This document shows positions 12,692-27,800 of a stretch of DNA of 64,000 nt, in pieces. A program made the translations under genes and the position numbers. Origin of the DNA: Phalacrocorax aristotelis (lineage: Eukaryota > Chordata > Aves > Suliformes > Phalacrocoracidae); NCBI RefSeq assembly GCF_949628215.1, contig NC_134277.1, forward strand, positions 111,555,463 through 111,619,462. The letters run 5' to 3'. Under the pieces are notes generated by a model. It was not told where the DNA came from. It saw nothing but the letters and a program-made list of their open reading frames with translations, and ran no database searches. Positions within the stretch are counted from its first letter, which is position 1. Every line of letters begins with the position of its first letter.

Positions 12692-12729
12692 GGAAGCTGC
12701 ATTTTGCATGCTTCTCTCACTCATTCTTT

Positions 12730-12888
12730 CTACAAGATGAACTTCCCTAGAAAGAATCCAATGAAAATGGCTGCAATTACAACAAGAAGTGAAGGAAGAG
12801 AATTAGAGCCATTATCTCTGAGGGCCAAAGCTGTGGGTGATCCAGATTTATCCGAGTGAGCTACCTTTCTGAGCCTCAAGCCTTCATC
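12730..12888 (-). CDS. VAPA: VAPA coding exon 6 (end of coil, membrane anchor, stop)
   Basis: 159 nt, residues 198-249 plus a TAG stop at 12732-12730. It encodes [19 protein letters not shown], a Ser/Asn-rich spacer, and the tail [20 protein letters not shown] with final IL, a single C-terminal membrane helix. The acceptor is CCCTTCTCAG. Confidence 0.97.
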   Translation of the reverse strand, partial: DEGLRLRKVAHSDKSGSPTALALRDNGSNSLPSLLVVIAAIFIGFFLGKFIL

Positions 12889-15800
12889 CTGAGAAGGGAA
12901 AACACACAGATGGAAATAAAAATTTATGAATACATCTTCTTTACAATTGTAAAAACTGAACTCAAAGGCCAAATTTACTGGTGAACATTTAAATAAAGAT
13001 TAAAAAAATAACATTACACCACATCAAAATCCAAAATATGAGGATAGCAAACTGTAATATTTCAAACAAGGATAGGTATTCCACTAGTCTCTCTCCATGC
13101 TCTGGCTAAGAAAGATTCTGAAATTCTGGCTAGACATAACGAAAAATCCTGCTTTTACTTACTACGTGTCAGAATTAAACAGCAGTAATTCCTTATTGTT
13201 AAGGAGAAACACCTGCTTTGTGTAGTGTCTCTCCAAATGTTCCAGTGTCATCAGAATTACAGGTGTGGAAACATCACTGTTTCATGGTTCTTTAAAAGGC
13301 TACCATGGCCAATGAAGTTGTCAGATACTCAAAAGCAAATATATAGAAAAGTCACATAAAGTCACATATTGACTAGTTACAGGTTACTGAAATGGCACCT
13401 TTACATAAGGGTACTGGAAAGAAGTGTTTGCTTATCTCCTCTGGCCAAACCATTTGTGAAACAGAACCTTACCACTTTGGATCTTTTACTCAATAACAAT
13501 GCACTTTTATTAAAAGCTACTAATTTGGTATATCTCATTTAGACTTAAAGTAACTACGACCACCTTAAATAGGACCATTTAAGAAAATTACGTAGCTTCA
13601 GTATCTCATCCATGACAATCACAAAGTCTCTATCACTGAGAAGTTCAAAATATTCAGTATATTCAGGAGAGTAAAATTGTATTACAAATCAATCTTGACA
13701 TTCTAACAGTTGTACCTACTTTCTGGAATACACATCTATTGCCCTAAATATAAACCAGACCTTTCAATGAAGAAGAGTGAAGCCACTCCAGTATAAACAC
13801 AGAAGCAGAACTTACTCTCAAGTGCCGATTTTCATCCGTCAGCTTCATAATTTCTGCTTGAAGTCTTTTGCACTCCTCCACTAGCTTCCTTGTTTCAGTA
13901 TCATTAAGTGAAACACTATGTGCTTTTGGCATCGGTCCATCCTGCTTAGATGTATTCAGTACTGGGGCAGGTTTGCTTGCATCTATATCATTCTACAAAT
14001 ATTAAGAATGACTTGAGAATTTTACTTACCTAGAGAAAACTCATCCACAGCTTAACATTGAAACAGTTCAGCTACTAATATAGTTCAATGAAGTACATAT
14101 TTACAGTAATCTGAACAAAGACTTCTGTTATCAGTTCAATTTTGATTAGCTCAAATATTAAAAAAGCAAGAGAATATTGCACTGTTTACATTTGGTACTA
14201 CATGCTACTGAGACAAAAATTAATACTTTAGCTGCTTAACACTGACCCAACAGGCATCCAAAAGCTGGCATAAAATACACCAAACAGCGTTTGAACTTGA
14301 GGGGAAAAAATAGAAGGAAGAAAGTAATCCTGCAATAGTGAGAAACAAAGCAAAGTAAAAAGAAAGCAGGTTTTGTCACAAACTAACATGAAGTATGTGT
14401 GGCACAAATATTTCGCACTTATAGCACTTCTTACTGAGGGAAAGAAGTATTGCACAAACATGGAACTTCAGTCTCACAGAATCTCTGAAATACACATTAC
14501 CAATTATGAATACAAGTGAAAAGTCACATAAAAAGCTATGAAAATTCCAAAATGAAATTAAAAATCTAGTTCCCACAGCTCTGCTCAAAATATACGATTA
14601 TCTTCAATAGGCATTAATAATACAATGGCAACTGTATAGCCCAGGTTACCACTTGTGAAAACACAGCATTCGTATGGCAATACGCTCATACTCAGATTCA
14701 GGCTTCTGCCCCTTCCTACTTGCTTAGCTGCACAGCTATGTCATTTAGACCACCACCATACTGCATCTTTCATAACCAAAGTAGTCCAAGGAAAGAACGC
14801 AATGTAACAGAAAACCTATTAAAAGGTAAACATATCTATGGAATAACAAAGCAACTAAAAGAAGATGCAAGAATTTCTTTAGTTGCGATGCAAGTAGCTG
14901 TTATTTTGTCTACAGCATCTACTTGCATTTTACATTTTTTGCAATGCAGCCTAAAAGCCAGATCCTGCTACTCCCCATAGGCCCTCCTAACTGAATTTAA
15001 AAAGACCAACGTATTTATATCATAAGTAAGCATATCAGGATCCATTGCTTTTTTAATTGGTTTGCGAGCTGAACTGAATTCCATTAGCAGCACCGAAACT
15101 TCACTAGATACCTATGACTTATCTCCCTGGAACAAACCTGCTTCTGCTGCTTGACTTGTGCCCTAGTGTAGGTATATCCTGAGGTGCCAGGTGAGGCTCA
15201 CCTTCAGTACTTAGCAGATTTCTCACTGCCAGGTTTTAGGGATTGACTAAATCAACTGCTAAAGCAGGGTTTTGCGACCCTCACACTGCTACTCAGAAAG
15301 ATACAAATATTATGTACTGTCAACAATATGAAGGTATCACATTAAAGAATATACAAAACTACCTCCTTTGTACTATCTGCTACATTTCTCTCACATTACA
15401 CATTTTATAAAATTAAAAACAAGTGTAATTTTTCTAATATCTAAGATGCAATTTATTAAGAAGGTGAAAACACAGAAACCAGACAACTAAGCACCTTGAT
15501 AATAAATGCTTTACCTTTACAGTTTTAGCACTGAACACACACACTTAGGCAGCTTACACCTGAATAAAAGGCTGCATCTCAAATTATCCTTCACAAAAAA
15601 CACCAAACCAACCCACCAAAAACATTACACTGATATCACGTCTGAAAAGTTTCTTTACATTACACGCCAAAAACTGTATTACAAGAATGGTTGCAAAGAC
15701 AGCTACTGGCCAGTTAGCAGCCTTTGCTGAGACCCTTTACACATGTAAATGACGACATATTTTCTTACATGCATGGATTCATGCTACTTTCCCCCAACAT

Positions 15801-18800
15801 GCCTTACAGACCACTGTAAGAACTGGACAGTACTAAAAAGAAAAGTCAAGGCCATAAAGTAAATAAGGTTGTTTACAGAAATCCTACTTTAGCACTCTAA
15901 TTCACAACGCTAAAAGCAGCACCAGAGGGGGGAAAGGAAAAAAAAAAAAAAAAAAAAGAGGGAAAAACCGACCCCCCACCCCCTCCAAAAAACACCCCAA
16001 ACCCCAGAATACACAGTATTAGGATTTCATAAATCAGAATTTCAAGTATAAGGGTTAAAAAAAAAAGTTAATGCATAAGAATTTAGTCATATCCTGCAAA
16101 ACTTCTAGGTAACTGATAGTTAACTACTATTCCAAATATCAGGCAACACAAAACAAACATCCTTAGGGAATACACAGTGAAACTGTCATCTCCTACACAA
16201 CTGGAATAGATTTTGCCTGAAGTTAAGAGCATGAAAGAGTTAATGGGATTTTTTTTTTGTCTGATTATCTGTCTTTACCACTAACTCAAAAGATGCATTT
16301 AGGATTCCCAAAGCATGCATTAATCTCTAATCAGTACTTCCTTTTCTAATGCAGCTGAATTAGAAACAGAATTTTTAAAACTGAAAAGTGTTTAATACTT
16401 TAAAAAGAAAATGATGCAATTCACTTTTCACCGTATGGTGTAATGAAGATTCTTTTTAGGTTTTTTTTTAATTTGAAAGCAATAAAATGCTGAAGCAAAT
16501 CAGTAATAAAAGAAACAAAAGGATAATAATTTTTGGGACTCGACTCCATTGCTGGAGGTTTTTAAGATGCAGTTGAACAGCATGCTCCCTTTCCAGCAAA
16601 AGGTTAGACCAGATGGTATTTCAAGCTCCTTTTCACCCTGGGCTGTTCTATGGTTCTATGAATCCTTGAAAAGTTACACACTGAACACCCCTCCTGTCTA
16701 ATTTAGGACAAATTGCTAAAAATGCATCTAATGAATCAAATAGGTTTAAAAATTTTTGAAATAAATTTCAGTGAGATCCTACCAGTCAGCGTATGACAGT
16801 TTCTTACTCTCTTCCTACTTACCAGTTTATCATTTTCGCTGGGCATTTCAAACACACATCTCAATTTGGAGTCCATTAACTCATCGGGTTTTGCTTCTTT
16901 CCACTAAGACAAAAATTAATATAGTTACTTAGCATGTCAGACTCATGCAAACATCTGAACAATTCATTAGCTTGCTCTTAGTACTTGCCCTCCTATGCAC
17001 AGCTGAATACTGTCCTTACCCTAGCAGCAATTTTCAGACTTGCTTCTGAACAGGTTTTTTTTGTTCACTTTGACTACTGCGAAGTAATGAAAGCTAGAAA
17101 TGGTTAATTAAGTCTAGAAATGGAAATAAGTAAATTGAACACAAGGATGGATCCAGAGGCTTATTGGGGATAGGGAGAGGACAATACAGTGATTCCTTTA
17201 ACACATAATGAAGAACAAGTACCATCTGAGTCAGTTTAAGATCAAAGTTCTAGCCCTCTCCCTCCTTGGTAAAAGTACTCCTTATGCCCCATCTTGGAAG
17301 CACCAATTTTAAACAAGACTGAAAGACACCTTTTAGTGACTCTCTATTTAGTTCGACAGTAAATTTCTTTAGTTTTTCATATTTTAGATTTTTAACTACT
17401 TCCTCCCTTTACTACATAATACATGACAATTCAGGCCTAGAGAATTTTTCAAAGCTGTTTATATAAAAAACCCCAACATTTTAAATTATAATGGTTATGA
17501 ATATATGTAAATAATTATGAAATATGCTGGAATCTCTCTGCTCAACTGACAATTAACTTTCAAAGCATACACTTCATGTAGTTGCCTTAAATCTTTAGGC
17601 TCAGAGATTGACCTGAAGTCTATGGCGATTTTTCCAACAACAGATCATCTCAAGTTATTGAAGGTCTTACACACTAGGATATCCAGGCTTTTCATAATAT
17701 CCTTCCTTTTTTGGGGGGTGGGGATGGGAGGGATGAGGGTGGTCAATGGCATTAGTTGTACAGAAACTAACTACAATTACCAATTTTCTGCGAGATCGGT
17801 TTCTTAGTATTTTATACTTGAACACACTGAGAAAGCAGTTATTTGAAAGGTATTTCTAAAGTGTAATTTTAGATCCTCACCAAATAGTTACGCTTCACTT
17901 CCAAGAGCTATTGGACCATATTAAGAAAAAGTAAACCAGACCAAAAAGGAAGAGAGATGTTAACTTTCTAGCTGCATGCTCAAAAGCTTAACAAAATCTA
18001 AAAGATCTTCCACTGGTTCCAGTGAAGAGTGATGCCACAGTATTTTTTGCTTTCATATACCGGGACAGAGCCTAAACCTGCAGAGGTCTAGTGGATTTCA
18101 GTGATTCATAGAACCTCATCTTTATCCTTTGTTTCCCCTTTCCTCCTCTGCCTTGAGTGAACATTGAATGTACCCGTGTAAACTCTCCAGAGACAGAAGC
18201 CTGTGCATCAATCCCCTCCACCTTAATATACATGCTTACAGGAGTCCAAGTACACCCTAAAGGGCGTGTTCTGACAACCGAAGGCTTTCTTCCCATTGCT
18301 GCCAGCTTGTAACATCAGAAACGGGTGTCCTTACTTCTGCGCTAACGAGCACAAACCAAGTATCTTCTTTCTGGATTTTCATCAGACCAACCCTGCCTAT
18401 GAACTGCATCTACAACATGTTCTATCAAAACAGAAAATAAATCTATCATTTGTGCTGTGTTTAGCCACTTGGTATGTCGTAGAGAGACTTATCTTAGTCT
18501 TCCAAATCCATTATAATCCCATTCAACATTGCACTTAAACACTTCTCAGACCAAATGCACCACCCATTTCATACAGCTTCAGGCTTGTTGTTTAAATATT
18601 CTCTTGGTTCCTTCAAATACAATGTTTATCCCCTTCAGAGTAGCTGCACAGAAGGTACAAGCAGCCCATATTTTAACACAGAACTGACCTTACCTTAGAT
18701 TCACTATTACTTCCATTCAACCAGTTCACTAGGCAAGTTCTAAGAACTGAGCTTGTATTTAATATTAAAAACCCTGAATCACATATGGAAATCATACTTG

Positions 18801-21800
18801 TTCAGAGAAAACCCAATTAATTCTTCTTCAAAAATAAATTGCAAAATCAGAATTCATTTACATGAATTTTACATGAAGCCTGAATTTTTAAGAAAAAAAT
18901 ATACATACAACAGTCATTCTACCCCATTTTTACTTACCACTGCCTCCATATCTGAAATATTTGGTGGTGCATAGGTTGTTTGTACCATAAACTTGTGTTT
19001 ACTCTTCTCATTTGGATCATAGTCAAAAGGCTGCAGCATTACTGTTCAAAAGAAAAAAAGAAAGCATAAAACTGATTCTTCAGCTAGTCACTGTAACAAG
19101 CATACTATCCACTTTAGATTTGCTTCTCACTGAACAGACACTGAAAGTTAAAATACAAAGGCAGCACTGAAAATAGAGAAGATATACACTGCAGCAACAG
19201 GTACTGAGCAGAAGGATCTTAAAAGTTTTTCCAGAGTCTGGTGTACCTGACATGATTATTTCTCTAATTCCTATTGCTAAAAGACATTTTGTATACAAGT
19301 ATGAAAAAGCAGATCCTGTAAGACAGACGAAAAAACTCTGAGCAAACGCTACAGGACTCTTCTTTGGATTAAATACATTTTATGATTAAATGAATGCGAA
19401 GTTAAAGAACTGTAGCACACATTATGAGAGTTACTCGGGGGAGGGGGTGAGAGAACCTACATTAGGTAGACCACCAATGTGTGGGGCAAGGTCAACTGAC
19501 TTCTAAAGATGTATTTATCTAAGGTGGGAGCAAAACTACTAAACTACTTCTTTTAAACTACAGTTATTATAGGAGGTAAAGCTGCCTGGGGCTTTAATAA
19601 CACATCTTTAAAACACTTTCAAATTAAGCTCTTAAAAAAAAATTATAGTGATTAGTTATGTAATAACTATACAACACATTTTACTCAGGTTTTAACATTC
19701 TTAACCGTAAGTTCAGTCTAAAGGTTAACGTTTGTCCAAAAGTACTGCAAAATCCAGGTACACACTTTAATTCTGTGGCAAATTTTGGGCCTCCACTGCA
19801 TTATACCAGCAAAGAAAGGGGGATGAAATTCAAAATCAAATTTCCTGTAAAGGCAGCTTTAAGAGGAACATTAAAATAAAACTCATAATACCCACTCCTT
19901 GTTTTTTATGTCATGTACTTTCTCGCTGCATTTTCAGCTTTCAACTTCGTGGTGGGTTGACCCTGGCTGGATGCCAGGTGCCCACCAAAACCGCACTATC
20001 ATTCCCCCTCCTCAGCTGGGCAGGGGAGAGAAAATAGAATGAAAGGCTCCTGGGTCAAGAAAAGGACAGGGATATCACTCAGCAGTTACTGTCATGGGCA
20101 AAACAGACTCAGGCTCGGGGAAGTTAATTTCATTTACTGCCAATCAAATCAGAGTAGGGTAATGAGAAGTAACACTCAATTTTAAAACACCACCCCCACC
20201 CTTCCCTTCTTCCAAGGCTCAACTTCACTCCCGATTTTCTCTACCTCCTTCTCTCCAGCAGCGCAGGGGGACAGGGAATGGGGGCTGCAGTCAGTTCATC
20301 ACACGTTGTCTCTGCCACTCCTTCCTCCTCAGGGGGAGGACTCCTCACACTCTTTCCCTGCTGCAGCGTGGGGTCCCTCCCATGAGAGAGAGGGACCTCC
20401 ACAAACTGTTCCAGTGTGGGTCCTCCACAGGGTCACAAGTCCTACCAGCAAACCTGCTCCCACATGGGCTCCTCTCTCCACGGGTCCACAGGTCCTGCCA
20501 GGAGCCTGCTCCAGTGTGGGCTTCCCACGGGTCACAGCCTCCTTCGGGCACATCCACCTGCTCCAGCATGGGGTTCTCCACGGGCTGCAGGTGGGTATCT
20601 GCTCCACCATGAACCTCCATGGGCTGCAGGGGGACAGCCTGCCTCACCATGGGCTTTCACCACGGGCTGCAGGGGAATCTCTGCTCCAAAGCCTGGAGCA
20701 CCTCCTCCCCCTCCTTTACTGACCTTGGTGTCTGCAGAGTTGTTCCTCTCACATGTTCTCACTCCTCTCTCTGGATGCAGTTGCACAGGGTTTTTTTGCC
20801 CCCTTCTCAAAATACGTTATCCCAGAGGTGTTACCACTGTCGCTGATGAGCTCAGCCTCGGCCAGTGGCAGATCCGACTTGGAAGCCGGCTGGCATTGGC
20901 TCTGTCGGACACAGGGGAAGCTTCTGGCAGCTTCTCACAGAAGCCACCCCTGTAGCCCCCCGCTACCGAAACCTTGCCACGCAAACCTAATACAAACATA
21001 CTATAACACAGATTCAAAAAAAAAAAACCAAACCTTCTGGATGAAACCAGGTGTTTCTGACAATACGTGGTTTGTGCTACAAGTATGCAACCAGTTCAGA
21101 CTTTCTGAATGACAGCCTTTTTACTGCACTTTCAGCTTTCTAAAGTTGAAAACGCTGTTGGTCAAGAACAGAAACTCATAGTTCTAAAGTTATTATATTG
21201 AAGTGTGCACAAGCTCAGAGAAAAAAAAAAATCACTGATGGTATTTGTAGCCTCCATTATTTATACAGCACAATACTTTTAAATGAAAACTTTAATTACA
21301 GAAGCACAGTACCTTCACCCATCCAAGTTGTAAAAGGCCATCTAGTAGCAGACTATATTCTTACACCACATAGCCGTTTGTCCAGGTCACCCTGGCATCA
21401 CTATTTTGTGTGTGGTATCTTTAGTTCAAAGGGACTGAAATAGCATGATGTCTATAATACAGACCAGGAGATTAGAATAGGATATAGGATATAGTTGCAT
21501 ATAAGGGTCTGCAGAAATACCTGACTACACAAGGTTTTTTATGGTAGTGTTGAGGGTCTACGGAAGTAGAGGGATGGACAAAGAGCAGAGTCTACCTTCA
21601 ACCACACTGCGTGTCTCAAACAAACCCTGAAACAAACTATCATGTTAGTGCCCTTATCTCCTTTCAAAGACAATTAGTCACCTTACTCCACATGGGACTA
21701 CAGGACCGCATAAATTGTAGTTAAATATGTGTATGCAGGTACACTTGCAACTTGGTCTACCAGAGGATGAGGACTCAAGGGTGAACTGCAGAGAAAAATT

Positions 21801-24800
21801 ATTTGACACTGTAGATACACTTGTCTTCCACAGACTGGGAGTTCCAGTTCAGTATATCTTCATACAAAATTAAAAGAAAATCTTAAGTAGTTTCAGATAA
21901 TGATTAAAAAAACAACCCTCAAGAAGTACATCTATGGATTCCTACCAACAGGTATCTGTATATTTACCTATTTTACAGCAATGAAAAAGCTATAGCAGAA
22001 ATACCAATTTAGCTAGAAAAAACACATTGAATGTTCTGAACAAAGGTCCCATATATTCTAAACCAATTCAGCCTGTAGACTTCAATGCTGCTACAGTTTT
22101 CAGCAATTCAATTATATTTTCCACAATTCTTAATCTTTAGATGTATAAAACCACAGAATCATTTAGGTTGGAAAAGACCTCTAAGATCATCAAGTCCAAC
22201 CATTAACCTAGCACTGCCAAGTCCACCACTAAACCATGTCCCTAAGCACCACGTCTACACACCTTTTAAATACCTCTAGGGATGGTGATTCAACCACTTC
22301 CCTGGGCAGCCTCTTCCAGTGCCTGACAACCCTTTTGGTAAAATTTTTCCTACTATCCAATCTAAACCTCCCCTAGTGCAACTTGAGGCCATTTCCTCTC
22401 GTCCTATCACTTGTCACTTGGGAGAAGAGACCAACACCCACCTCACTACAACCTCCTTTCAGGTAGTTGTAGAGAGCAATAAGGTCTCCCCTCTGCCTCC
22501 TCTTTTCCAGACTAAATGACCCCAATTCCCTCAGCCACTCCTCATAAGACTTGCTCTCCAGATCCTTCACCAGCTTCATTGCCCTTCTCTGGACACGCTC
22601 CAGCAGCTTAATGTCTTTCTTGTAGTGAGGTGCCCAAAACTGCACACAGTATTCAAGGTGTGGCCTCACCAGTGCCAAGTACAGGCGCACAATCACTTCC
22701 CTACTCCTGCTGGCCACACTATTTCTGATAGAAGCCAGGATGTTGCTGGCCACCTCGGCCACCTGAGCACACTGCTGGCTCATGTTCAGCCGCTGTCAAC
22801 CAGCACCCTGGGTCTTTGTCTGCCGGGCAGCTTTCCACCTACTCTTCCCCAAGCCTGTAGCGTTGGATGGGGTTGTTGTGACCCAGATGCAGGACCTGGC
22901 ACTGAGCCTTGTTGAACCCCATACAGTTGGCCTTGGCCCCTCAATCCAGCCTGTCCAGATCCCTCTGTAAAGCCTTCCTACTCTCAAGCAGATCAACGTT
23001 CCTGCCCAACTTGGTTCAATATGCTTCCCTTCACACAGAGAGTAAATTCTTCAAGGTAGGATTGAACTGCATTAATTTATAAAATAATAAGTTCAGTATC
23101 AAAATTACTAACTTGGCCTTTCCAAATTCACTAGCACGCACACCTACAAAAAAAAGTTATTTCTAAATTTAATGGCACTGCCACCTAATTTTAGACCTTA
23201 AATACTAGTTAGAAATTGCAAGTATTTGCTACAGGACGGTTAGCTCTTTTTTTTTTTTCCTTAAATGTTACATACAGCATAATTAAAGGATAAGTGAATA
23301 ATATGAATCAGATATATTTCACAAATAAAGCACAAAAAGGAACTGCAGTATTTGACATGCTTTCAAACAATCCTATCTGGAAAGGTTTAAAAGTCAGGTT
23401 TCCTTAACCATTGGTCTCACTGTAGTCCAAAACATAACCAAACTAAATGCTTCTTCCAGGTATGGATATTATAGCAATTTATCTCTAAGAATCATTGCAT
23501 CAACAGACTATTGAATAGCATGCAATACTTCAGTTTTCTATAGCCAAGAGAACAGATGGAGTAACTTGAAAGATGGCAAAGCCAGCTTTCCATCATCAGA
23601 GAACTTCTTCACATGCTGGCAGAATCCTTGGGTAACTAGTAAAATACTTTATGTTCTTTGACCACTCAGTAACAGCTGAAAATCTTACTGAATTGGAAAG
23701 CAGCAGAAAAAAGATAATCCACAAATTCAAAGAGCTCTTCACAGTTTTAAGTAAGCATGGAAAGTCTCATTAATATATGAAGCCATAGTTTTCAACATGC
23801 TCTTGGAATCCCTGAGTAATCCAGACATCACTTTAGGGGAATTGTAACAAATAGCTATGAAAGCAAGCCTCTTGTTAATAGGCCTAGGTTTTCTATGCAG
23901 GAGAGCTTTATCTCCAGAAAATAAATCTTAAAGGGGTCTGAAAACCAGAAGGAAGAACAGTAACAGTAACAAGTTGTGAAGGAAGAAGAGTAACACGCTA
24001 TACTCTGAAAAGAGAAATCAACAACAAGCAATTGTTGTTAACAAGTTAACAACAAACAATACATGATGCCATTTATAAATAGTTTAGGGGCATCAAGGTA
24101 AGTAAGTATTTTTTGGGGGAAAAACGTAGTCTGAACACAGCTGAAGAAGGTTATGTAGTGATTCACAATTGAATGATAAAATGCCCACGGAATTCCTTAA
24201 AATGACTGTTAAATCACATCAACAATGAATTTAAAAACTGGCTTGACTCTGAATAAGTACGATGCATTATACATGCTGAAGACAGCCTAATACTGTCTCA
24301 ACATTTAGTTTTGAACACAGACTTTCAGCCCATGGTATCCTACAGTGACTTCTCTCTACACAACATTGTCATTGCGAGGGAAATCTGTTCTTAATTATAT
24401 GAGTCAGCACTGAAAACATTCAGTTGAGAGATTGATGAGATAACAAAATGGGTCACTAGAAAAATTATCTGTGCACTTGGTTTACCAAGTGACCCCAAAA
24501 AAATTATATGCTTAAAAACAAAAAATGAAGCTGAGACTTTGGGGAAGAGAACTTAATTCTGAAAAGCATTGTGGAATCACTATAACTGAACAACTGCACA
24601 TGAAAGCAATTTGGGGTCACTCTAGCTGAATAACTGCATGAGAATCCAGTAATACAGAAAAAGGGATATCAAAGACTCCCTGCAAAGCAAACTGAAGCGT
24701 CAAACAGTATGATACTGATTTTCTTTATTGATGAACCTGAAGCTGAAATACTGTATACAGCTCCAGAATTACCTCATTTAAAAAACTGAAATATTCAAAG

Positions 24801-27800
24801 CATTAAAAGGATGCTTTTTAACTATGAAAACACACTTCACAATAGGCAAATGGAATACTTCAATCTATTCAATTCCCTGAAAAGAAAGTCCAGCAATATC
24901 TTTGTCATGACGTATGACTACCTACGGGAAAAATCCCCGATACCAGATCAAACAAACCGTTAAGACAAAATGGCTGTAAGTCGAAATTGAAGACTGAAAT
25001 AAAGTAGGATTTTGACTACTTGAATCTTGAACCAGTTCTCAGTAAAATGATTCTTCATCCACAAGATCCCGGACTGTTTTAAAGCATCACATTCTACAGA
25101 TCATATTAGATTACACAGCTGGTGTCTGCTGTACAAGGAAAGTTACTCTAATATTTTAATCAATCATAAAGTCTTCCCGAGTTATTCCTTGCAATATTTG
25201 AACATATCACCTGAAGCTAGTTCTCCAGCTTCTTTTAAACTTCCCAAAGGGTATATCGATATGAATCTGAAAAGCTCTGAGGATTGCTCCGTGTTTCCCT
25301 TTTGCCTTTCAACAGCTTTCTAAAGGTTCTACAAAACTCAGCTTTCTAGACTTACAAGATCTACATCTAGGAGCTCACACCTGTATTGCCTGTGGCCTCT
25401 ACAACCTATAAAGACCACTCCCTATAAAAAGGGAATTCCCCTCTCTCCAAGTTAGGAAATATGGTAGGTCCAGAGAAATAAAGAACTTCTCACTTCTTAC
25501 AGTCACTGGTTTGAGAATCCCCTTTATTCTGTAAATTCCTACGTCAGAAGAGATGGCAGATCTTCAGGATGCTTTCCACAGAGCACAAGACCTCTCGATC
25601 CTCAGGTGTAAGAAACCAGGAAAGGAAGGCAAGAAACCAGCACGGCTGACTCTAGACCTTCTGGTCAAACTAAATGGCAAGAAGGAGGGACAGGGATCCT
25701 GGGAAGAGTATAGGGACGCTGCCCGGTTGTGTAGGGATGGGGTCAGGAAGGCCAAGGCAGATGAAGCTGAACTTGGCAAGGGATGCAAAGAACAATAAGA
25801 AGGGCCTCTACAGGTATGTCAGTCAGAAAAGGAAGGTCAGAGAAAGCGTACCCCCTCCTTGAAGAGCGAGGCTGGCAAACTGGTAACAACGGATGAGGAG
25901 AAGGCCGAGGTACTTTTTTCCCCTCAGTCTTCACTGGCAACCTCTCTTCCCACACCTCTTGAGCAGATGGACTGCAAGGCAGGGAGTGGGGCAGCAAAGT
26001 CCCTTGTGCTGTAAGAGGAGATCAGGTTTGTGACCACCTGAGGAACATGAACATACATAAGTCTATGGGACCTGACGAGATGCATCCCAGAGTCCTGAGG
26101 GAATTGGCCGATACAGTTGTCAAGCCACACTCCATGATATTTGGAATAGTCATGGCAGTCAGAAGTCCCTGGTGACTGGAAGAAAGGAAACTTCACACCC
26201 ATTTTTAAAGGGTAGAAAGGAGGACCTTGGGAACTACTGACCTGTCAGCCTCACCTCTGTGCCTGGGAAGATCATGGAATAGATCCTCCTAGAAACTACG
26301 CTAAGGCACATGGAGGAGAGGGAGGTGATTCAAGACAGCCAGCATGGCCTCACCAGGGGCAAGTCCTGCCTGACCAACCTAGTGGCCTTCTGTGGTGGAG
26401 TGACTACATCAGTGGACAAGGGAAGAGCTATGGGTGTCATCTATCTGGACTTCTCTAAGGCCTTTGACATGGTTCCCCCACAAGATCCTTCTCTCTAAAT
26501 TGAAGAGAGATGGATTTTATGGGTGGACTGTTTGCTGGACAAGGAATTGGTTGGATGGTCGCATCCAGAGCGTAGTGGTCAGCGGCTCAATGCCCAGATG
26601 GACACCAGTGACAAGTGGTGTCTCTCATGGGTCTGTATTGGGACCAGTACCATTTAGTATCTTCATCAATGACAGACAGTGAGATCAAGTGCACCCTCAG
26701 CAAGTTTGCAGGTGATGCCAAGCTGAGTGGTGCGGTTGACACACCTGACGGATGGGATGTCATCCTGAGGGACCTGGACCAGCTCAAGAGGTGGGCTCAT
26801 GTGAACCCCATGAAGTTCAACAAGGCCAAGGGCAAGGTCCTGCACCTGGGTCTGGGCTGCCCCCAGTATCAATACAGACTGGGGGACAAATGGATTGAGA
26901 GCAGCCCGGCAGAGAAGGACTTGGGGTACTGGTGGATGAAAAGCTGGACATGAGCCAACAATGTGCGCTTACAGCCCAGAAAGCCAACCATATCCTGGGC
27001 TGCCTGAAAAGATGTGTGGCCAGCAGGTTCAGGGAGGTGATTCTGCCCCTCTGCTCTGGTGAGACCCCACCTGGAGGACTGCATCCAGCTCTGGGGTCCT
27101 CAGCACAGGAGAGACATAGACCTGTTGGAGCAGACCTGGAGGAGGCCCACAGAAACAATCAGAGGGATGCAACATCTCTTCTGTGAAGAAAGGCTGAGGG
27201 TGTTGGGGTTGTTCAGCCTGGAGAAGTGAAGACTTTCAGTACTTAAAGGGCGCCTACAGGAAAGATGGGGACAAACTTTTTAGCAGGGCTCATTGCGATA
27301 GGACAAGGGGTAATGGTTTTCAACTCAACTAAGAGGGTAGATGTAGAAATAATTTTGTTACAATGACGATGGTGAAACACTGGCACAGGTTTCCCAGAGA
27401 GGTGGTAGATGCCCCATCCCTGGAAACATTCAATGGATGGATGAATGGATGGGGCTCTGAGCACCCTGATCTAGTCGAAGATGTCCCTGCTCACTGCAGG
27501 GGGGTTGGACTAGATGACTTCTAAGGGTCTCTTCCAACCCAAACCATTCTATGAAAATTATAAGGAAAATGACCTATGAAAATAATTTACCAAATCTGAA
27601 GACTGATGCCTAGTCTTTTCCTATTTTCTTGACAACGTCTACTCCCATGATTACTACCACCTGGTCTTTTTGACATTCTACAGTCTAGAGTAGGATTAGA
27701 TCATTTTACATCCAGCTATCAAAATTCTGTGGATTGTCAGAATGAAGTATGTACGCCAAACCTACAAGGAGTTTCATGGGAAAAAAAGGAAATATTGTCT

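Larger units (their letters stand above)
12425..12729 (-). other. VAPA: VAPA proximal 3'UTR
   Basis: Sequence following the stop codon contains a T22 tract and then blocks that match my memory of the mammalian VAPA 3'UTR, including the AATAAAGAATTGTTC block near its end. It is treated as UTR up to a first possible poly(A) site. Longer forms extending toward lower coordinates are likely but cannot be delimited. Confidence 0.7.

Noticed and set aside
20306-21112. Overlapping frames of 75-179 codons
   Set aside because: They fall within or overlap the solo LTR and its stop-poor repeat units, on both strands at once, with no protein motif.
24000-24060. Short inverted repeat around TTGTTGTTAACAAGTTAACA
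   Set aside because: Low-complexity AAC/GTT sequence with no hairpin RNA features or terminal-repeat context.
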